A DNA stretch of 64,000 nt from Candidatus Onthovicinus excrementipullorum (GCA_018712345.1 DVHG01000020.1:1-64000); one strand, 5' to 3'. Positions 39,329 through 51,252 are shown, counted from the first letter of the stretch. Notes: generated by a model not told the origin, from the sequence alone. Translations and numbers: made by a program.

Positions 39329-41971
39329 CTATTCCTCCTCATTGGGCTCTTTTTTGCGGCCAAACCATTTGGCAATCTCCATGACAAACAGCGGAATCAA
39401 AGCGAACCCCCACACGGCCCCCCACTGAGCGGCAGTTAGTGTAACAGCACCGAAGACTGCGGCGAGAGGTGGAATCATCATTACCACAACCTGAAGAGCC
39501 GCACACACGGCAAAGGCTCCGACCATCTTCCGGTTTGAAAACGGGCCGATGCGCAGCAGAGATCGGTCACTGCGCATGTTGAAGGCGTGGACCAGCTCGG
39601 ACAGGCTCAGCACGCCGAACGCCATGGTTCCGCCTACGCCTGTAGCCCCGTTTAAATCGAAAAACGTGTGGCCGAACACATAGGCCAGCAGGGAAACGGC
39701 GCCGATCATGATTCCCTCCAGGGCAATGTCAAAGCCCAGGCCGCCCGCGAACATGCTTCCGCCGGGGGAGACGGGCTTGCGCCGCATGATGTTTGGGTCT
39801 GCCTTCTCCACTCCAAGTGCCATCGCGGGCAGTGCGTCGGTCACCAGATTGACCCATAGCAGTTGGATTGGGGCGAGAGGGGAGGGCAGGCCCATCAGGA
39901 AGGCGGCCAGGATCACCAGAATTTCCCCAATATTGCAGGACAGCAGGAAGTGTACGGATTTTTTAATATTGTCATAAATTCCTCGGCCCTCCCGGACGGC
40001 GCTGACGATGGTGGCGAAGTTATCGTCCGTAAGGATCATATCAGAGGCCCCTTTGGCCACATCCGTGCCGCTCTGGCCCATGGCGCACCCGATATCGGCC
40101 GCCTTGAGCGCGGGCGCGTCGTTGACGCCGTCCCCCGTCATGGCGACGATCTCTCCCTTTGCACGCAGGGCCTTGACGATCCGAACCTTGTGCTCAGGGG
40201 AAACACGTGCAAATACGCGGATGTTTTTGACGTTCTCAGTCAGCTCATCCTCCCCCATCTGGTCAAGCTCCGCCCCCGTGACACAGCGGCAGCCCTTCTC
40301 TAGAATGCCGAGCTGCTCCGCCACTGCCTTGGCTGTTGCAATGTGGTCACCTGTGATCATGATCGGGATGATTCCCGCCGCCTTGCAGATGCGTACGGCT
40401 TCCCTGGCCTCCCGGCGCGGTGGATCTTCCATGCCGATCAGCCCGATGAGGGCGAGGCCATTCTCGGCGCTTTCTCCGCTGCCGGTGAGCGGCTTGCAGG
40501 CCACGGCAATCACGCGCAGGGCGCGTGAGGCAAGCCGGGCGTTTAGCTGCGCGGCGGACTGCCTGCGCGCCTCGCTCATCGGCAGTATTTTCCCGTTCAG
40601 GAGCACGCCCGTGCAGCTCCTGAGCAGCAGGTCCGGCGCCCCCTTTACAATGGCGAAGCATTTGCCGTCCTGTGTGCGGTGTATAGTGGTCATCCGTTTG
40701 GAAGAGGATGTAAACGGAATTTCCTTTACGCGCTTGTACTGCGTATTCAGCGCGTGCAGGTCCGTTCCTCCCTGGGCGGCCGCCAGGACGATGGCGTTTT
40801 CCGTCGGTTCTCCGTCCGCCGTATAATGCCCCTTCTGCTTCTGGACGGATGCGTTGCAGCACAGCGCGCCGGCGGCGAGCAGGCGATGTGCCTCCTCGGA
40901 ATTCAGGTTCAGCATGCCGTCCGCCGTACACGCCGCCGTGACCGTCATTTTGTTCTGGGTCAGGGTCCCCGTCTTATCGGAACAGATGACGGTCGCGCTG
41001 CCGAGCGTCTCCACTGCGGGGAGGCGGCGGATGACGGCGTTACGCCGTGCCATCCGCTGGACGCCAATGGAGAGAACGATTGTCACGATCGCCGGAAGCC
41101 CCTCCGGGATCGCCGCAACGGCTAGGCTGACAGAGAGCATGAAGCTGTCAAAGATGGGCGTCTTCTGCAGAATTCCCATCACAAAAATGACTGCACAGAT
41201 CAGTAGCGCCCCGATGCCGAGGATCCGCCCAGTCCGGGCGAGGCGGAGCTGGAGCGGAGTCTGAGGGGTTTCCTGCTCGCTGATCATTCCGGCGATCCTG
41301 CCCACGCTCGTATCCATACCCGTACCCGTTACAATGGCGCGGCCGTGTCCGGCGGTGACTGTGCTCATGGCGAAGACCATGTTTTTCTGATCGCCTGCGG
41401 CCGTATTCGGGCGCAGCACTGCGGCGGCGTCCTTGGAAACGGGGACGGATTCCCCCGTCAGCTTGGATTCCTCCGCCTTGAGTGCGGTGGAGTCCACCAG
41501 CCGTGCGTCAGCGGGGACAAGGTCGCCGGCCTCCAGGAGCAACACATCCCCGGGGACGATATCTTCCGTATTGACGGTGACAGTACGCCCCTCCCGAATG
41601 ATCCGGGCATGGGGAGCAGACATTTTTTTGAGCGCCTCAATCGCGTGTTCCGCACGGTTTTCCTGAATTACACCGATCGCCGCATTGAGAATGACGATGA
41701 CCAGGATGATTATGGGTTCTATGTAATCGCCCTCTCCACTGTAAATGGCCGTGGCGAAGGAGATCACAGCCGCGATGAGCAGGATGATGACCATAAAGTT
41801 GGCGAACTGCTCCAAAAATTTGCGGATCAGGCTCTTTTTTTTTCCCGCCTCCAGTCTGTTTTTTCCGTATTGCCGGAGCCTTTTCTCCGCCTCAATTGCG
41901 GAGAGCCCGGCGGAGGGGTCGGTCTTTAGTTCTTCCGCCGCCCGATTCGGCGGTACAGCGTGCCACTGCAT
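39329..41971 (-). CDS. Cation-transporting P-type ATPase (P2-type, Ca2+-ATPase-like)
   Basis: An 880-aa P-type ATPase. N-terminal actuator-side region and two membrane helices come first; the TGES-type loop reads KLTGESVPVSK; M4 has AIPEGLPAIV as in P2-type Ca2+ pumps; the phosphorylation site is CSDKTGTLTQNK; MTGDGVNDAPALKAADIGCAMG is the hinge; six C-terminal membrane segments follow. It should export Ca2+ or a similar divalent cation at the plasma membrane. The start was set at ATG 41971 (GGAGGTGTAAAA); the ORF extension to 42109 crosses the divergent ABC promoter. A second, related ATPase starts at the window end. Confidence 0.92.
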   Translation of the reverse strand: MQWHAVPPNRAAEELKTDPSAGLSAIEAEKRLRQYGKNRLEAGKKKSLIRKFLEQFANFMVIILLIAAVISFATAIYSGEGDYIEPIIILVIVILNAAIGVIQENRAEHAIEALKKMSAPHARIIREGRTVTVNTEDIVPGDVLLLEAGDLVPADARLVDSTALKAEESKLTGESVPVSKDAAAVLRPNTAAGDQKNMVFAMSTVTAGHGRAIVTGTGMDTSVGRIAGMISEQETPQTPLQLRLARTGRILGIGALLICAVIFVMGILQKTPIFDSFMLSVSLAVAAIPEGLPAIVTIVLSIGVQRMARRNAVIRRLPAVETLGSATVICSDKTGTLTQNKMTVTAACTADGMLNLNSEEAHRLLAAGALCCNASVQKQKGHYTADGEPTENAIVLAAAQGGTDLHALNTQYKRVKEIPFTSSSKRMTTIHRTQDGKCFAIVKGAPDLLLRSCTGVLLNGKILPMSEARRQSAAQLNARLASRALRVIAVACKPLTGSGESAENGLALIGLIGMEDPPRREAREAVRICKAAGIIPIMITGDHIATAKAVAEQLGILEKGCRCVTGAELDQMGEDELTENVKNIRVFARVSPEHKVRIVKALRAKGEIVAMTGDGVNDAPALKAADIGCAMGQSGTDVAKGASDMILTDDNFATIVSAVREGRGIYDNIKKSVHFLLSCNIGEILVILAAFLMGLPSPLAPIQLLWVNLVTDALPAMALGVEKADPNIMRRKPVSPGGSMFAGGLGFDIALEGIMIGAVSLLAYVFGHTFFDLNGATGVGGTMAFGVLSLSELVHAFNMRSDRSLLRIGPFSNRKMVGAFAVCAALQVVVMMIPPLAAVFGAVTLTAAQWGAVWGFALIPLFVMEIAKWFGRKKEPNEEE

Positions 41972-42051
41972 TTTTACACCTCCATTTATTAAACGGCATG
42001 GGCCGCTGTGTAAATATATTCGATTTTCCTCCACATAATTCTTATAAATCG

Positions 42052-42080
42052 TTGAAGAATTGCGAGTTTTGCGGTATAAT
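42052..42080 (+). promoter_or_regulatory. Promoter of the ABC exporter operon
   Basis: TTGAAG, 17 bp, TATAAT. Transcription would start near 42087, which excludes the upstream ATG at 42060. Confidence 0.65.
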
Positions 42081-42134
42081 TCTCTTATGTGGATTTTTAT
42101 CCGCTGCAAAAGGAGAAAGGGGGCTTGCGGAAGA

Positions 42135-43892
42135 GTGAAGGTGCTTCATTTTCTGAAACCGTATGTCGGTCATACGGTGGCTGCGGTGATTCTGGTGCTG
42201 GTCAACTCCGTGACCCAGCTAATCCTGCCGACCCTCATGGCGGAGATGATCAATAACGGGATCGCCAAGGGCGACCTGAACTATATTTACAAAATCGGCG
42301 CGTGGATGCTCATTGTGTCCGGAATCGTCGTGGTGACGGCTATTGCACTCAGTTATTGCTCCAGCATGGCGTCCGCGGGATTTGGAACGGAAGCGCGCAG
42401 GCAGGTGTTCCGCAAAACGGAGAGCTTTTCTCTGAGTGACGTGGATAAGATTGGGACGGCTTCGCTCATTACACGGACCACCAACGATATCCGGCAGATT
42501 CAGGACCTCCTTTTGATGGGGATCCGGGTTATCATCAGCGCCCCCTTTATGCTGATCGGCGGAGCTGTGATGGCATTTGTGATGAATAAGACGCTCTCCA
42601 TTGTCATTTTTATCCTGATTCCAATTATCGGTGCCATTGCCTTTTTAGCCTCCCGCTTTGTGATGCCGCTGTTTGACCGCCAACAGAAAAAAATCGACAG
42701 GCTCAATGCCGTCGTCCGCGAGAAGATCTCCGGTATCCGCGTGATCCGCGCCTTTAACAGGAGCGATTATGAGGACGCCCGGTTTGAACAGAGCAACGAA
42801 GAGCTCGCAAGCATCGCCAAAAAGATCAACCGTCTCTTTGCCGTCCTGGTGCCGGTGCTGATGATCGTGCTCTACTTCACGATCGTGGTGCTCGTATTTA
42901 TCGGGGCCAAGCAGGTGGAGTGGATGGACCTTGCCACACAGGCCTCTGAGATTGCGCAGACGGTGGGCAATCTGCAGGCGTTTATCCTCTATGTCATTAT
43001 GATCATTGGTGCCGTGAGCATGGCGGCGGGATTGCTCGTTATGCTTCCACGGGCCAAGGTCAGCGCCCGCCGGATTATGGAAGTCATGAATATGGAAAAT
43101 GATATCCGCCCGCCCGCTGAACCCAAAAAGCCGGATGGCAGTGTTAAGGGTGTGGTGGAGTTCCGGCACGTGTCCTTCCGCTACCCCGGGGAGCAGCAGG
43201 ATGTGCTGCACGATATCAGCTTCCGTACTGAGCCCGGAACGGTGACCGCGATCATCGGTTCTACCGGGAGCGGCAAGTCCTCCGTCATCAATCTGATTCC
43301 ACGATTTTATGATGTGAGCGCAGGGAGCATCAGCGTCGACGGTGTGGATGTGCGCGATATGGAGGCGTCTGACCTTCACGCTCGGCTCGGACTGATTCCG
43401 CAGCAGGCGTTTCTGTTCAGCGGGACCATAGCGGATAATCTTCGCTATGGCAAAGAGGACGCCACACCGGAGGAGATGTGGGAGGCACTTGACACGGCCT
43501 GCGCGGCGGAATTTGTCCGTGACCGTGACCGGGGGCTTGAGGAACGGGTCTCCCAAAATGCAAATAACCTCTCCGGCGGGCAGAAGCAGCGCCTGGCCAT
43601 TGCGCGGGCGCTCATCAAGAAAGCGGAAATCTATATTTTTGATGACAGCTTTTCCGCACTCGATTTTAAAACAGATGCCGCCGTGCGCGCGAATATCCGC
43701 CGCCGGCTGTCCGACTGCGCAATGCTGATCGTGGCCCAGCGCGTGGGGACGATCCTCACCGCGGACCGGATTTTGGTGCTCGACGGCGGACGGGTTGTCG
43801 GAGACGGAAAACACGAGGAGCTGATGAAGACCTGCGCGGCGTACCGTGAAATTGCGCTCTCCCAGCTCTCGAGAGAGGAGGCGGGTGCATGA
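42135..43892 (+). CDS. Heterodimeric ABC exporter, subunit 1 (degenerate catalytic site)
   Basis: About 585 aa: six-helix ABC exporter membrane domain (about 1-310) followed by an ATPase domain with Walker A IIGSTGSGKSSVIN, Q-loop LIPQQAFLFSGT, signature NLSGGQKQR and Walker B IYIFDDSFSALD. The residue after the Walker B Asp is Asp instead of the catalytic Glu, as in the degenerate subunit of heterodimeric exporters (TM287/TM288 type). The start is uncertain; GTG 42135 (VKVLHFLKPY) matches family starts, while upstream ATGs lie at or before the predicted transcription start. The stop overlaps subunit 2 by 4 bp. Likely exports drugs or lipids; substrate unknown. Confidence 0.88.
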   Translation: MKVLHFLKPYVGHTVAAVILVLVNSVTQLILPTLMAEMINNGIAKGDLNYIYKIGAWMLIVSGIVVVTAIALSYCSSMASAGFGTEARRQVFRKTESFSLSDVDKIGTASLITRTTNDIRQIQDLLLMGIRVIISAPFMLIGGAVMAFVMNKTLSIVIFILIPIIGAIAFLASRFVMPLFDRQQKKIDRLNAVVREKISGIRVIRAFNRSDYEDARFEQSNEELASIAKKINRLFAVLVPVLMIVLYFTIVVLVFIGAKQVEWMDLATQASEIAQTVGNLQAFILYVIMIIGAVSMAAGLLVMLPRAKVSARRIMEVMNMENDIRPPAEPKKPDGSVKGVVEFRHVSFRYPGEQQDVLHDISFRTEPGTVTAIIGSTGSGKSSVINLIPRFYDVSAGSISVDGVDVRDMEASDLHARLGLIPQQAFLFSGTIADNLRYGKEDATPEEMWEALDTACAAEFVRDRDRGLEERVSQNANNLSGGQKQRLAIARALIKKAEIYIFDDSFSALDFKTDAAVRANIRRRLSDCAMLIVAQRVGTILTADRILVLDGGRVVGDGKHEELMKTCAAYREIALSQLSREEAGA

Positions 43893-45763
43893 GCAGGAAA
43901 AGCAAATACCACTCCTCCCGTGAGGTACTCTCCGAGCGTAGGCGGATTGAACCGGCGCCGGAGCCAAAGCTGGACAGGCCCTCCGACACGCGCGGGACAA
44001 TCCGTAGGATAGGGGCGATTCTGTTTTCCCATCCCGCGGCAATGATTATAGTGATCATCAGCTGCGTAGCGTCCGCGTTGCTTTCCGTGCTCGGCCCGAT
44101 GTACCTGGGAGATATCATCGACGCAATTCAGGTTCAGGTGGAGATTAAGCTCGCCGATGGTGCGATGGACTTCGGCCAGGTGCTGAAGATCCTGATGACA
44201 GTTTTCCTTGTATATGCGGCTAGTTCTGTGATGATGTTCATCCAGAACTATTTGATGGCGGGGATGTCTCAGGATATTGCCCGCGATCTGCGCGGGAAGA
44301 TTAACCGGAAACTCTCCAGACTGCCGCTGCGCTTTTTTGATTCCAACAGCAAGGGAGATATCCTCAGCCGCCTCACCAATGATATGGACAGCATCAGCGT
44401 CACGCTCCAGAATAATCTGGTTCAGCTTCTGACGGCGGTCTCCACGCTGGTGGGCGTGTTTGTGATGATGATGATCGTCAGCCCGCTGATGGGGGCCATT
44501 ACTCTTGCGACGATTCCTCCCTGCGTTTTTGTCACATTTGTGATCGCCCGCCGCTCGGAGCGCTATTTCCGCCGGCAGTGGAATGTCCTGGGTGAGCTCA
44601 ACGGTCATATTGAGGAGATGTACACCGGGCACAAGGTGATCAAGGCATTTGATCGGGAACACGCAGCGATTGAGGAGTTTGATGAGATCAATACCGAGCT
44701 CTTCCGCGTGAGCCGGCTGGCGCAGTTCCTCTCCGGGAATATTGGCCCGTTGATGACTTTTATCAATAATCTCGGTTATTCGGTTATCTGCATCGTCGGC
44801 GGCCTGATGTTCCTCCAGGGATCAATGACGCTCGGTGTTATCACTAGCTTTATCGCCTATTCCAAGATGTTTACCCAGCCGATTTCAAATATCGGGAACC
44901 TGATGAACAATCTACAGGCCTCAATAGCGGCAGCGGAGCGGGTGTTCCACGTGCTTGACGAGGAAGACGCTCCGCCGGATTCCAAGGAAAACAGGATTGT
45001 CAAACAGCGTGGGAACGGCCGAGTCTGCTTTGAACATGTGGATTTTGGGTATAAAAAAGACCGCACCATCATCCATGACCTGAATCTGACGGTGGAGCCG
45101 GGCAATCTGGTGGCGATCGTCGGCCCGACGGGGGCCGGTAAGACGACGCTCGTGAATCTGCTCATGCGCTTTTACGATGTGGACCAGGGCAGGATCACGA
45201 TCGACGGCGTAGATATCCGTACCGTTCCGCGGGAAAACCTGCGCTCGGTCTTTGGCATGGTCCTGCAGGACGCGTGGCTCTTTGAGGGCACGGTGCGGGA
45301 GAATATCGCATACGGCCGCTTTGACGCGACGGAGGAGGAGATCCTCCGTGCCGCCCATGTCGCCCGTGTGGATGAGATTGTGGATATGCTGCCCAATGGT
45401 TACGATACACTCATTGAGGAAAACGGCGCCAATCTCTCCCAAGGGGAGCGCCAGCTGATCACCATCGCGCGTGCGGTCCTGTCCGATCCGGAAATTCTCA
45501 TCCTGGATGAGGCTACCAGCTCCGTGGATACGCGCACAGAGCTCCTGATTCAGGAGTCCATGCAGGAGCTGATGCATTCGCGTACCAGCTTTGTCATCGC
45601 CCACCGGCTCTCAACTATTCGAGAGGCGGATGCCATTCTCGTGATGCGCCATGGGAAAATTGTTGAGAGCGGCAGCCATGAGGAACTGCTTGAAAAGGGC
45701 GGGACCTATGCACAGCTCTATAACAGCCAGTTTGGCGACTGCGATATTGATGAGGATTTTTGA
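43889..45763 (+). CDS. Heterodimeric ABC exporter, subunit 2 (catalytic)
   Basis: A 624-aa partner. It has a longer basic N-terminal extension, six membrane helices, and an ATPase domain with Walker A IVGPTGAGKTTLVN, Q-loop MVLQDAWLFEGT, signature NLSQGERQ (LSGGQ variant) and a proper Walker B LILDEATSSVDT with catalytic Glu. H-loop IAHRLSTI is intact. With subunit 1 it makes an asymmetric exporter with one active site. The ATGA overlap indicates coupled translation in a fixed ratio. Confidence 0.92.
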   Translation: MSRKSKYHSSREVLSERRRIEPAPEPKLDRPSDTRGTIRRIGAILFSHPAAMIIVIISCVASALLSVLGPMYLGDIIDAIQVQVEIKLADGAMDFGQVLKILMTVFLVYAASSVMMFIQNYLMAGMSQDIARDLRGKINRKLSRLPLRFFDSNSKGDILSRLTNDMDSISVTLQNNLVQLLTAVSTLVGVFVMMMIVSPLMGAITLATIPPCVFVTFVIARRSERYFRRQWNVLGELNGHIEEMYTGHKVIKAFDREHAAIEEFDEINTELFRVSRLAQFLSGNIGPLMTFINNLGYSVICIVGGLMFLQGSMTLGVITSFIAYSKMFTQPISNIGNLMNNLQASIAAAERVFHVLDEEDAPPDSKENRIVKQRGNGRVCFEHVDFGYKKDRTIIHDLNLTVEPGNLVAIVGPTGAGKTTLVNLLMRFYDVDQGRITIDGVDIRTVPRENLRSVFGMVLQDAWLFEGTVRENIAYGRFDATEEEILRAAHVARVDEIVDMLPNGYDTLIEENGANLSQGERQLITIARAVLSDPEILILDEATSSVDTRTELLIQESMQELMHSRTSFVIAHRLSTIREADAILVMRHGKIVESGSHEELLEKGGTYAQLYNSQFGDCDIDEDF

Positions 45764-45777
45764 TTAAACCCGAAAAA

Positions 45778-45808
45778 ACAGCGGAGGGATAATTCCCTCC
45801 GCTGTTTT
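45778..45808. terminator. Bidirectional terminator between the ABC operon and the AbrB-type gene
   Basis: AACAGCGGAGGGA - TAAT - TCCCTCCGCTGTT - TTTG, with AAAAAA before it, so it works on both strands. Confidence 0.88.
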
Positions 45809-45813
45809 TGCTG

Positions 45814-46071
45814 TCAGTCGCCGTTTGATTGCAGATCTTTGAGCTCCTGTACGCACTTGCTGCAGATGCGGTGGCCCTTATAGTGGATCAGGCCCTCGTC
45901 TCCGCCGCAAAACATGCAGGCCGGTGTGTATTTTTTCAGGATAATGGCGTCCCCCTCTACAGAGATTTCAACGGAGTCCACGTCATCCTTGAGATCAAAT
46001 GTATTACGGATGCTCTTGGGCAGTACAATTCGCCCGGCAGTGTCGATTTTTCGGATGCTTCCGGTTCCCAT
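45814..46071 (-). CDS. AbrB/SpoVT-type transition-state regulator with zinc-finger tail
   Basis: An 85-aa DNA-binding protein. The N-terminal swapped-hairpin domain is GSIRKIDTAGRIVLPKSIRNTFDLKDDVDSVEISVEGDAIILKKY; the C-terminal CMFCGG...HRICSKC has two CxxC pairs that could bind zinc. AbrB-like proteins are global regulators of the transition to stationary phase and sporulation. The start was set at ATG 46071 (AGGAGGTGCAAG); 46095 is the ORF start. It is divergent from citrate synthase. Confidence 0.9.
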   Translation of the reverse strand: MGTGSIRKIDTAGRIVLPKSIRNTFDLKDDVDSVEISVEGDAIILKKYTPACMFCGGDEGLIHYKGHRICSKCVQELKDLQSNGD

Positions 46072-46102
46072 CTTGCACCTCCTGTCTTTTATCATATTCG
46101 GC

Positions 46103-46165
46103 GGGAGAATATTTCTCCCATATTCTTACATTTCTTAATATACCTTTTTTTGACAGAAAAGTCAA
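46103..46165 (-). promoter_or_regulatory. Promoter and palindromes of the AbrB-type gene
   Basis: On the minus strand TTGACT, 17 bp, TATATT (46137-46165). The -35 lies within TTGAC-AGAAAA-GTCAA, and downstream of the start GGGAGAA...TTCTCCC (46103-46119) forms a second palindrome. Both are operator candidates for autoregulation. Confidence 0.55.
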
Positions 46166-46271
46166 GGCGATTCAGATCGAAATTTGTCGATAACTTTGGC
46201 TTTTTGGAGGAGATCGTAAAAAACAATAATTGGAAAGGGGAACACCTTTACTATGCAAAAAATGAAATTTA

Positions 46272-46280
46272 TGTTATAAT
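46272..46280 (+). promoter_or_regulatory. Extended -10 promoter of the citrate synthase gene
   Basis: TGTTATAAT is an extended -10 (TGN-TATAAT) with no good -35, about 65 nt before the ATG. Confidence 0.5.
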
Positions 46281-46344
46281 AAAATGCAAATTTGTATTTT
46301 ACAGGTGTTTTGATCATAATGGAACCAGGAAAGGAGAAGAGGAA

Positions 46345-47712
46345 ATGGCGGAACAGCTTTATTCCGGGGTCTCGGCGGAGGTTGCGGAGCTGACAGAGCG
46401 CTGCATCAATAACAGCAGGATTGATCCGGATTTATATACACAGCTTAAGGTTTACAGGGGCCTGCGCGACCAGGACGGCCGCGGTGTCCTGACGGGGCTG
46501 ACGGAAATCTCCGATGTCACCTCCTTTGAGGAGCGCGACGGCAAACGTGTGCCCATCCCCGGCCGCCTGTGCTATCGTGGGGTAAACATTAAGGATATTG
46601 TGAAGGGATTCATTTCCGAAAACCGCTTTGGGTTTGAGGAGGTCTGTTATCTGCTGCTGATCGGCAATCTGCCCAATGAGCAGGAGCTCAGTGACTTTAA
46701 GGCGCTGCTTGCGAAAAACAGGCCGCTCCCGAATTCCTTTGTGCGGGACATTATTATGAAGGCGCCCAGCAAGGATATGATGAATACACTCGCGCGCAGT
46801 GTGCTGACGCTGTATGCGTTTGATGATAATCCGGATGATACCAGCATCCCAAATGTGATGCGCCAGAGCATCCAGCTGATCGCCCGCTTCCCGCTGCTGG
46901 CGGTGTACGGCTATCAGGCGTCCAACTACTATTACGGGGGCCAGAGCCTGTACATTCATCAGCCCAGTGCTGAACTCTCCACGGCGGAGAACATCCTCAC
47001 CCTGCTGCGTCCGGACCAGAAGTATACGCACCTGGAGGCGCAGATTCTCGATCTGGCCCTTGTCCTCCATGCGGAGCACGGCGGCGGTAATAACTCCACG
47101 TTTACTACCCGTGTTGTGTCCTCCTCCGGCAGTGATACTTATTCGGCCATCGCGGCGGCTCTCGGCTCCCTTAAGGGGCCCAAGCACGGCGGCGCCAATA
47201 TCAAGGTCACCCAGATGTTTGAGGATATGAAGAGCAACATCAAGGACTGGGAGGATGAAGAGGAGGTCAAGCAGTATCTGCGCGATATCCTGGATAAAAA
47301 GGTCTTTGATAAGGCTGGCCTAATCTACGGGATGGGCCATGCCGTCTACTCCATCTCCGACCCGCGCGCCGAGGTGTTCAAACGCTTTGTGGAGTCGCTC
47401 TCCGAGGAGAAGGGGATGCATCGCGAATTTGCCCTCTACTCCAATGTGGAGCGGCTGGCTCCGCAGGTCATTGCGGAGAAACGCCATATTTATAAGGGCG
47501 TGAGCGCCAACGTCGATTTCTACAGCGGATTTGTCTACAGCATGCTCGATCTGCCGAAGGAGCTCTATACGCCGCTCTTTGCCATCGCGCGTATTGCGGG
47601 GTGGAGTGCGCACCGGATGGAAGAGCTTATCAACGCTGGAAAGATCATTCGTCCCGCCTATCAGCATGTCGGCCATTTTTCCGACTATGTCCCGCTGAAG
47701 GATCGTAAATAA
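46345..47712 (+). CDS. gltA: Citrate synthase
   Basis: A 455-aa citrate/2-methylcitrate synthase family enzyme, condensing acetyl-CoA with oxaloacetate to feed glutamate synthesis. Family motifs: GRLCYRGVNIKDIV, FEEVCYLLLIGNLPNEQEL, LALVLHAEHGGGNNSTFTTRVVSSSGSDTYSAIAAALGSLKGPKHGGAN (catalytic His residues) and GMGHAVYSISDPRA. The C-terminal RIAGWSAHRMEEL is also typical. The true start is ATG 46345 after AAAGGAGAAGAGGAA; the open frame back to 45829 is a read-through of non-coding DNA and the AbrB gene. Confidence 0.93.
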   Translation: MAEQLYSGVSAEVAELTERCINNSRIDPDLYTQLKVYRGLRDQDGRGVLTGLTEISDVTSFEERDGKRVPIPGRLCYRGVNIKDIVKGFISENRFGFEEVCYLLLIGNLPNEQELSDFKALLAKNRPLPNSFVRDIIMKAPSKDMMNTLARSVLTLYAFDDNPDDTSIPNVMRQSIQLIARFPLLAVYGYQASNYYYGGQSLYIHQPSAELSTAENILTLLRPDQKYTHLEAQILDLALVLHAEHGGGNNSTFTTRVVSSSGSDTYSAIAAALGSLKGPKHGGANIKVTQMFEDMKSNIKDWEDEEEVKQYLRDILDKKVFDKAGLIYGMGHAVYSISDPRAEVFKRFVESLSEEKGMHREFALYSNVERLAPQVIAEKRHIYKGVSANVDFYSGFVYSMLDLPKELYTPLFAIARIAGWSAHRMEELINAGKIIRPAYQHVGHFSDYVPLKDRK

Positions 47713-47724
47713 AGTATATCTTAA

Positions 47725-47757
47725 AAAAGAGGGATGGCACCGTGCCATCCCTCTTTT
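47725..47757. terminator. Bidirectional terminator between gltA and glnS
   Basis: AAAGAGGGATGGCAC - CG - TGCCATCCCTCTTTT with AAAAAA on the left; suits both convergent genes. Confidence 0.9.
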
Positions 47758-47774
47758 CGCTTCCGCTGAAGCGG

Positions 47775-49429
<1,655 letters not shown>

Positions 49430-49433
<4 letters not shown>

Positions 49434-51097
49434 GCTCTTACCCCTTTCAGGCGTGCCAGTGTATCGTTCAGCCGGGCCAGGACGCGGTCCTCGCCGAGCA
49501 GATCCATGATTGCAAACAGGTCCGGCGTCATCAGCCGGGAGGTGACGGCCCCGCGGATCACGGAGGAGACGTCGCCCACATGGCCGCGGAACTGGTCCGG
49601 GGCGGCCTTATATTCCTTGACGTTCTCCGCGTAGCCGAGCGGCGCGCAGATACTCTTGATTAAAGCGAACCACTCGTCCTTATCCGCGGCCGGATGATAG
49701 ACGGAAATGTATTTTTCCAGGATTTCAGCCGCAGCCGCCGGTGTGATATTCTCCGGCAGTGTGACGGCGGGGATGTAAGTCTCATCAAAGAAATAGGCGG
49801 TGAATTCCCGCACCTCATTCCACTTGGCCAAATCCTTGCGCGGCTTTTTGCCGCCGCGGTCAATGGCAAAAATACTGGTGGAAAATTCCGGGGTGCGCGT
49901 GAGGAGCTTGTACAGTTGCGGATTGTACTGCTCCGCCCAGGCGGAAGCGCGTTCATAGACCTCTTGCGCCGTCATGCGGGCGATGACGTTCTTGCTTACG
50001 TCGGTCAGCTTTTTCAGGTCGAACAGCGCGCCGGAGGCACCCATCTTTTTCAGGTTGAACGGGAAGGCGCTCAGTGCGGAATCCGGATTGGCGCGCCGCC
50101 AGTCCTCAAAGTTGGAGTTGGCGAGCGTCATCAAATATTCGTTCACACTCTCCGCAGGATAGCCCTCCTCGGTATAATAGGTCACGGCCGCCTCCGGGTC
50201 CTTGCGCTTGCTCAGCTTCCGCTTGCCGCCGTCCTCCTCCTTCATGATGGGGGCGATGTGGGCGTACTTGGGTACCCTGAATCCGCACGCCTTGAACAGC
50301 GCGATGTGCAGCGGCACGCTGGCGATCCACTCATCCCCGCGCACCACGTGTGTGGTGTGCATCAGGTGGTCATCCACTGCGTGGGCAAAGTGGTAGGTCG
50401 GGATTCCGTCCGTCTTGAGCAGCACGGCGTCCTGATAGTTGGCTTCCATCTCAATTTTGCCCTTGATCATGTCATCAAAGGTGATGCGGCCGCTCTCCGT
50501 CGGCTGTGCCCTGAAGCGGAGGACATACGGCTTCCCCTTTTTGATATTCTCCTCAATCTGCTCATAGGTCAGGTCGCGGCAGCAGGCATATTCACCGTAG
50601 TATCCCTTGGTGACGCCGGCCTCCTCCTGCCGGGCGCGCAGCGCATCCAGATCCTCTGCCGTGCAGAAGCACGGATAGGCCAGCCCCTTTTTGACAAGCT
50701 CCTTGGCATAGCAGCGGTAGATCTCGCGGCGCGCGCTTTGGCGGTAGGGGCCATAATCGCCGGATTCTGAATCCTCGCCTGTCATGCCCTCGTCAAATGT
50801 GATGCCAAAATCGTTCAGGCCGTCAATAATCCCTTTCACACCACCCGCGACCTCACGCTTTTTGTCCGTATCCTCAATCCGCAGGAAAAACACACCGTCT
50901 GTCGTCCGGGCGGTCAGACGCGCGATCATGGCAGCGAACAGCCCGCCGATATGCAGGAAGCCCGTCGGGCTGGGGGCAAAGCGTGTCACGCGGGCGCCCT
51001 CCTTCAGCTGCCGCTCCGGGTACTTTTCCTCATAATATGCCGGTGTCTTGTCCACATCGCCGAAGAGCAGCTCGGCAAGCTTTTCATACTCTGTCAA
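49430..51097 (-). CDS. gltX: Glutamyl-tRNA synthetase
   Basis: A 555-aa class I synthetase. HIGH motif: [18 protein letters not shown] (about 39-56); [21 protein letters not shown] motif: [14 protein letters not shown] (about 293-306). It charges tRNA-Glu. It starts with TTG after AGAGGG, 16 nt or so upstream. Unusual N-terminal extension of about 35 aa compared with E. coli GltX. First gene of a gltX-glnS operon. Confidence 0.95.
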
Positions 51098-51223
51098 TGC
51101 GAATCCCTCTTTTCGCCTAAAAAATCAGTTCAATTTATATATTATCGCAGAAAATGACCGTAGATTCAAGGTTTTCTGCCGAAAAAGCGGAAAGAATATT
51201 GGATTTATATTCCGCCGATCGGT

Positions 51224-51252
51224 TTGCCTCGGCGCCTCATTTGTGATATGAT
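51224..51252 (+). promoter_or_regulatory. Promoter of the TauE/SafE-sulfatase operon
   Basis: TTGCCT, 17 bp, TATGAT; the start near 51259 favours a TTG initiation codon at 51288 over ATG 51267. Confidence 0.6.

Noticed and set aside
45829-46344. Long N-terminal extension of the citrate synthase ORF
   Set aside because: It crosses the AbrB-type gene and both promoters; the RBS and family start are at 46345.
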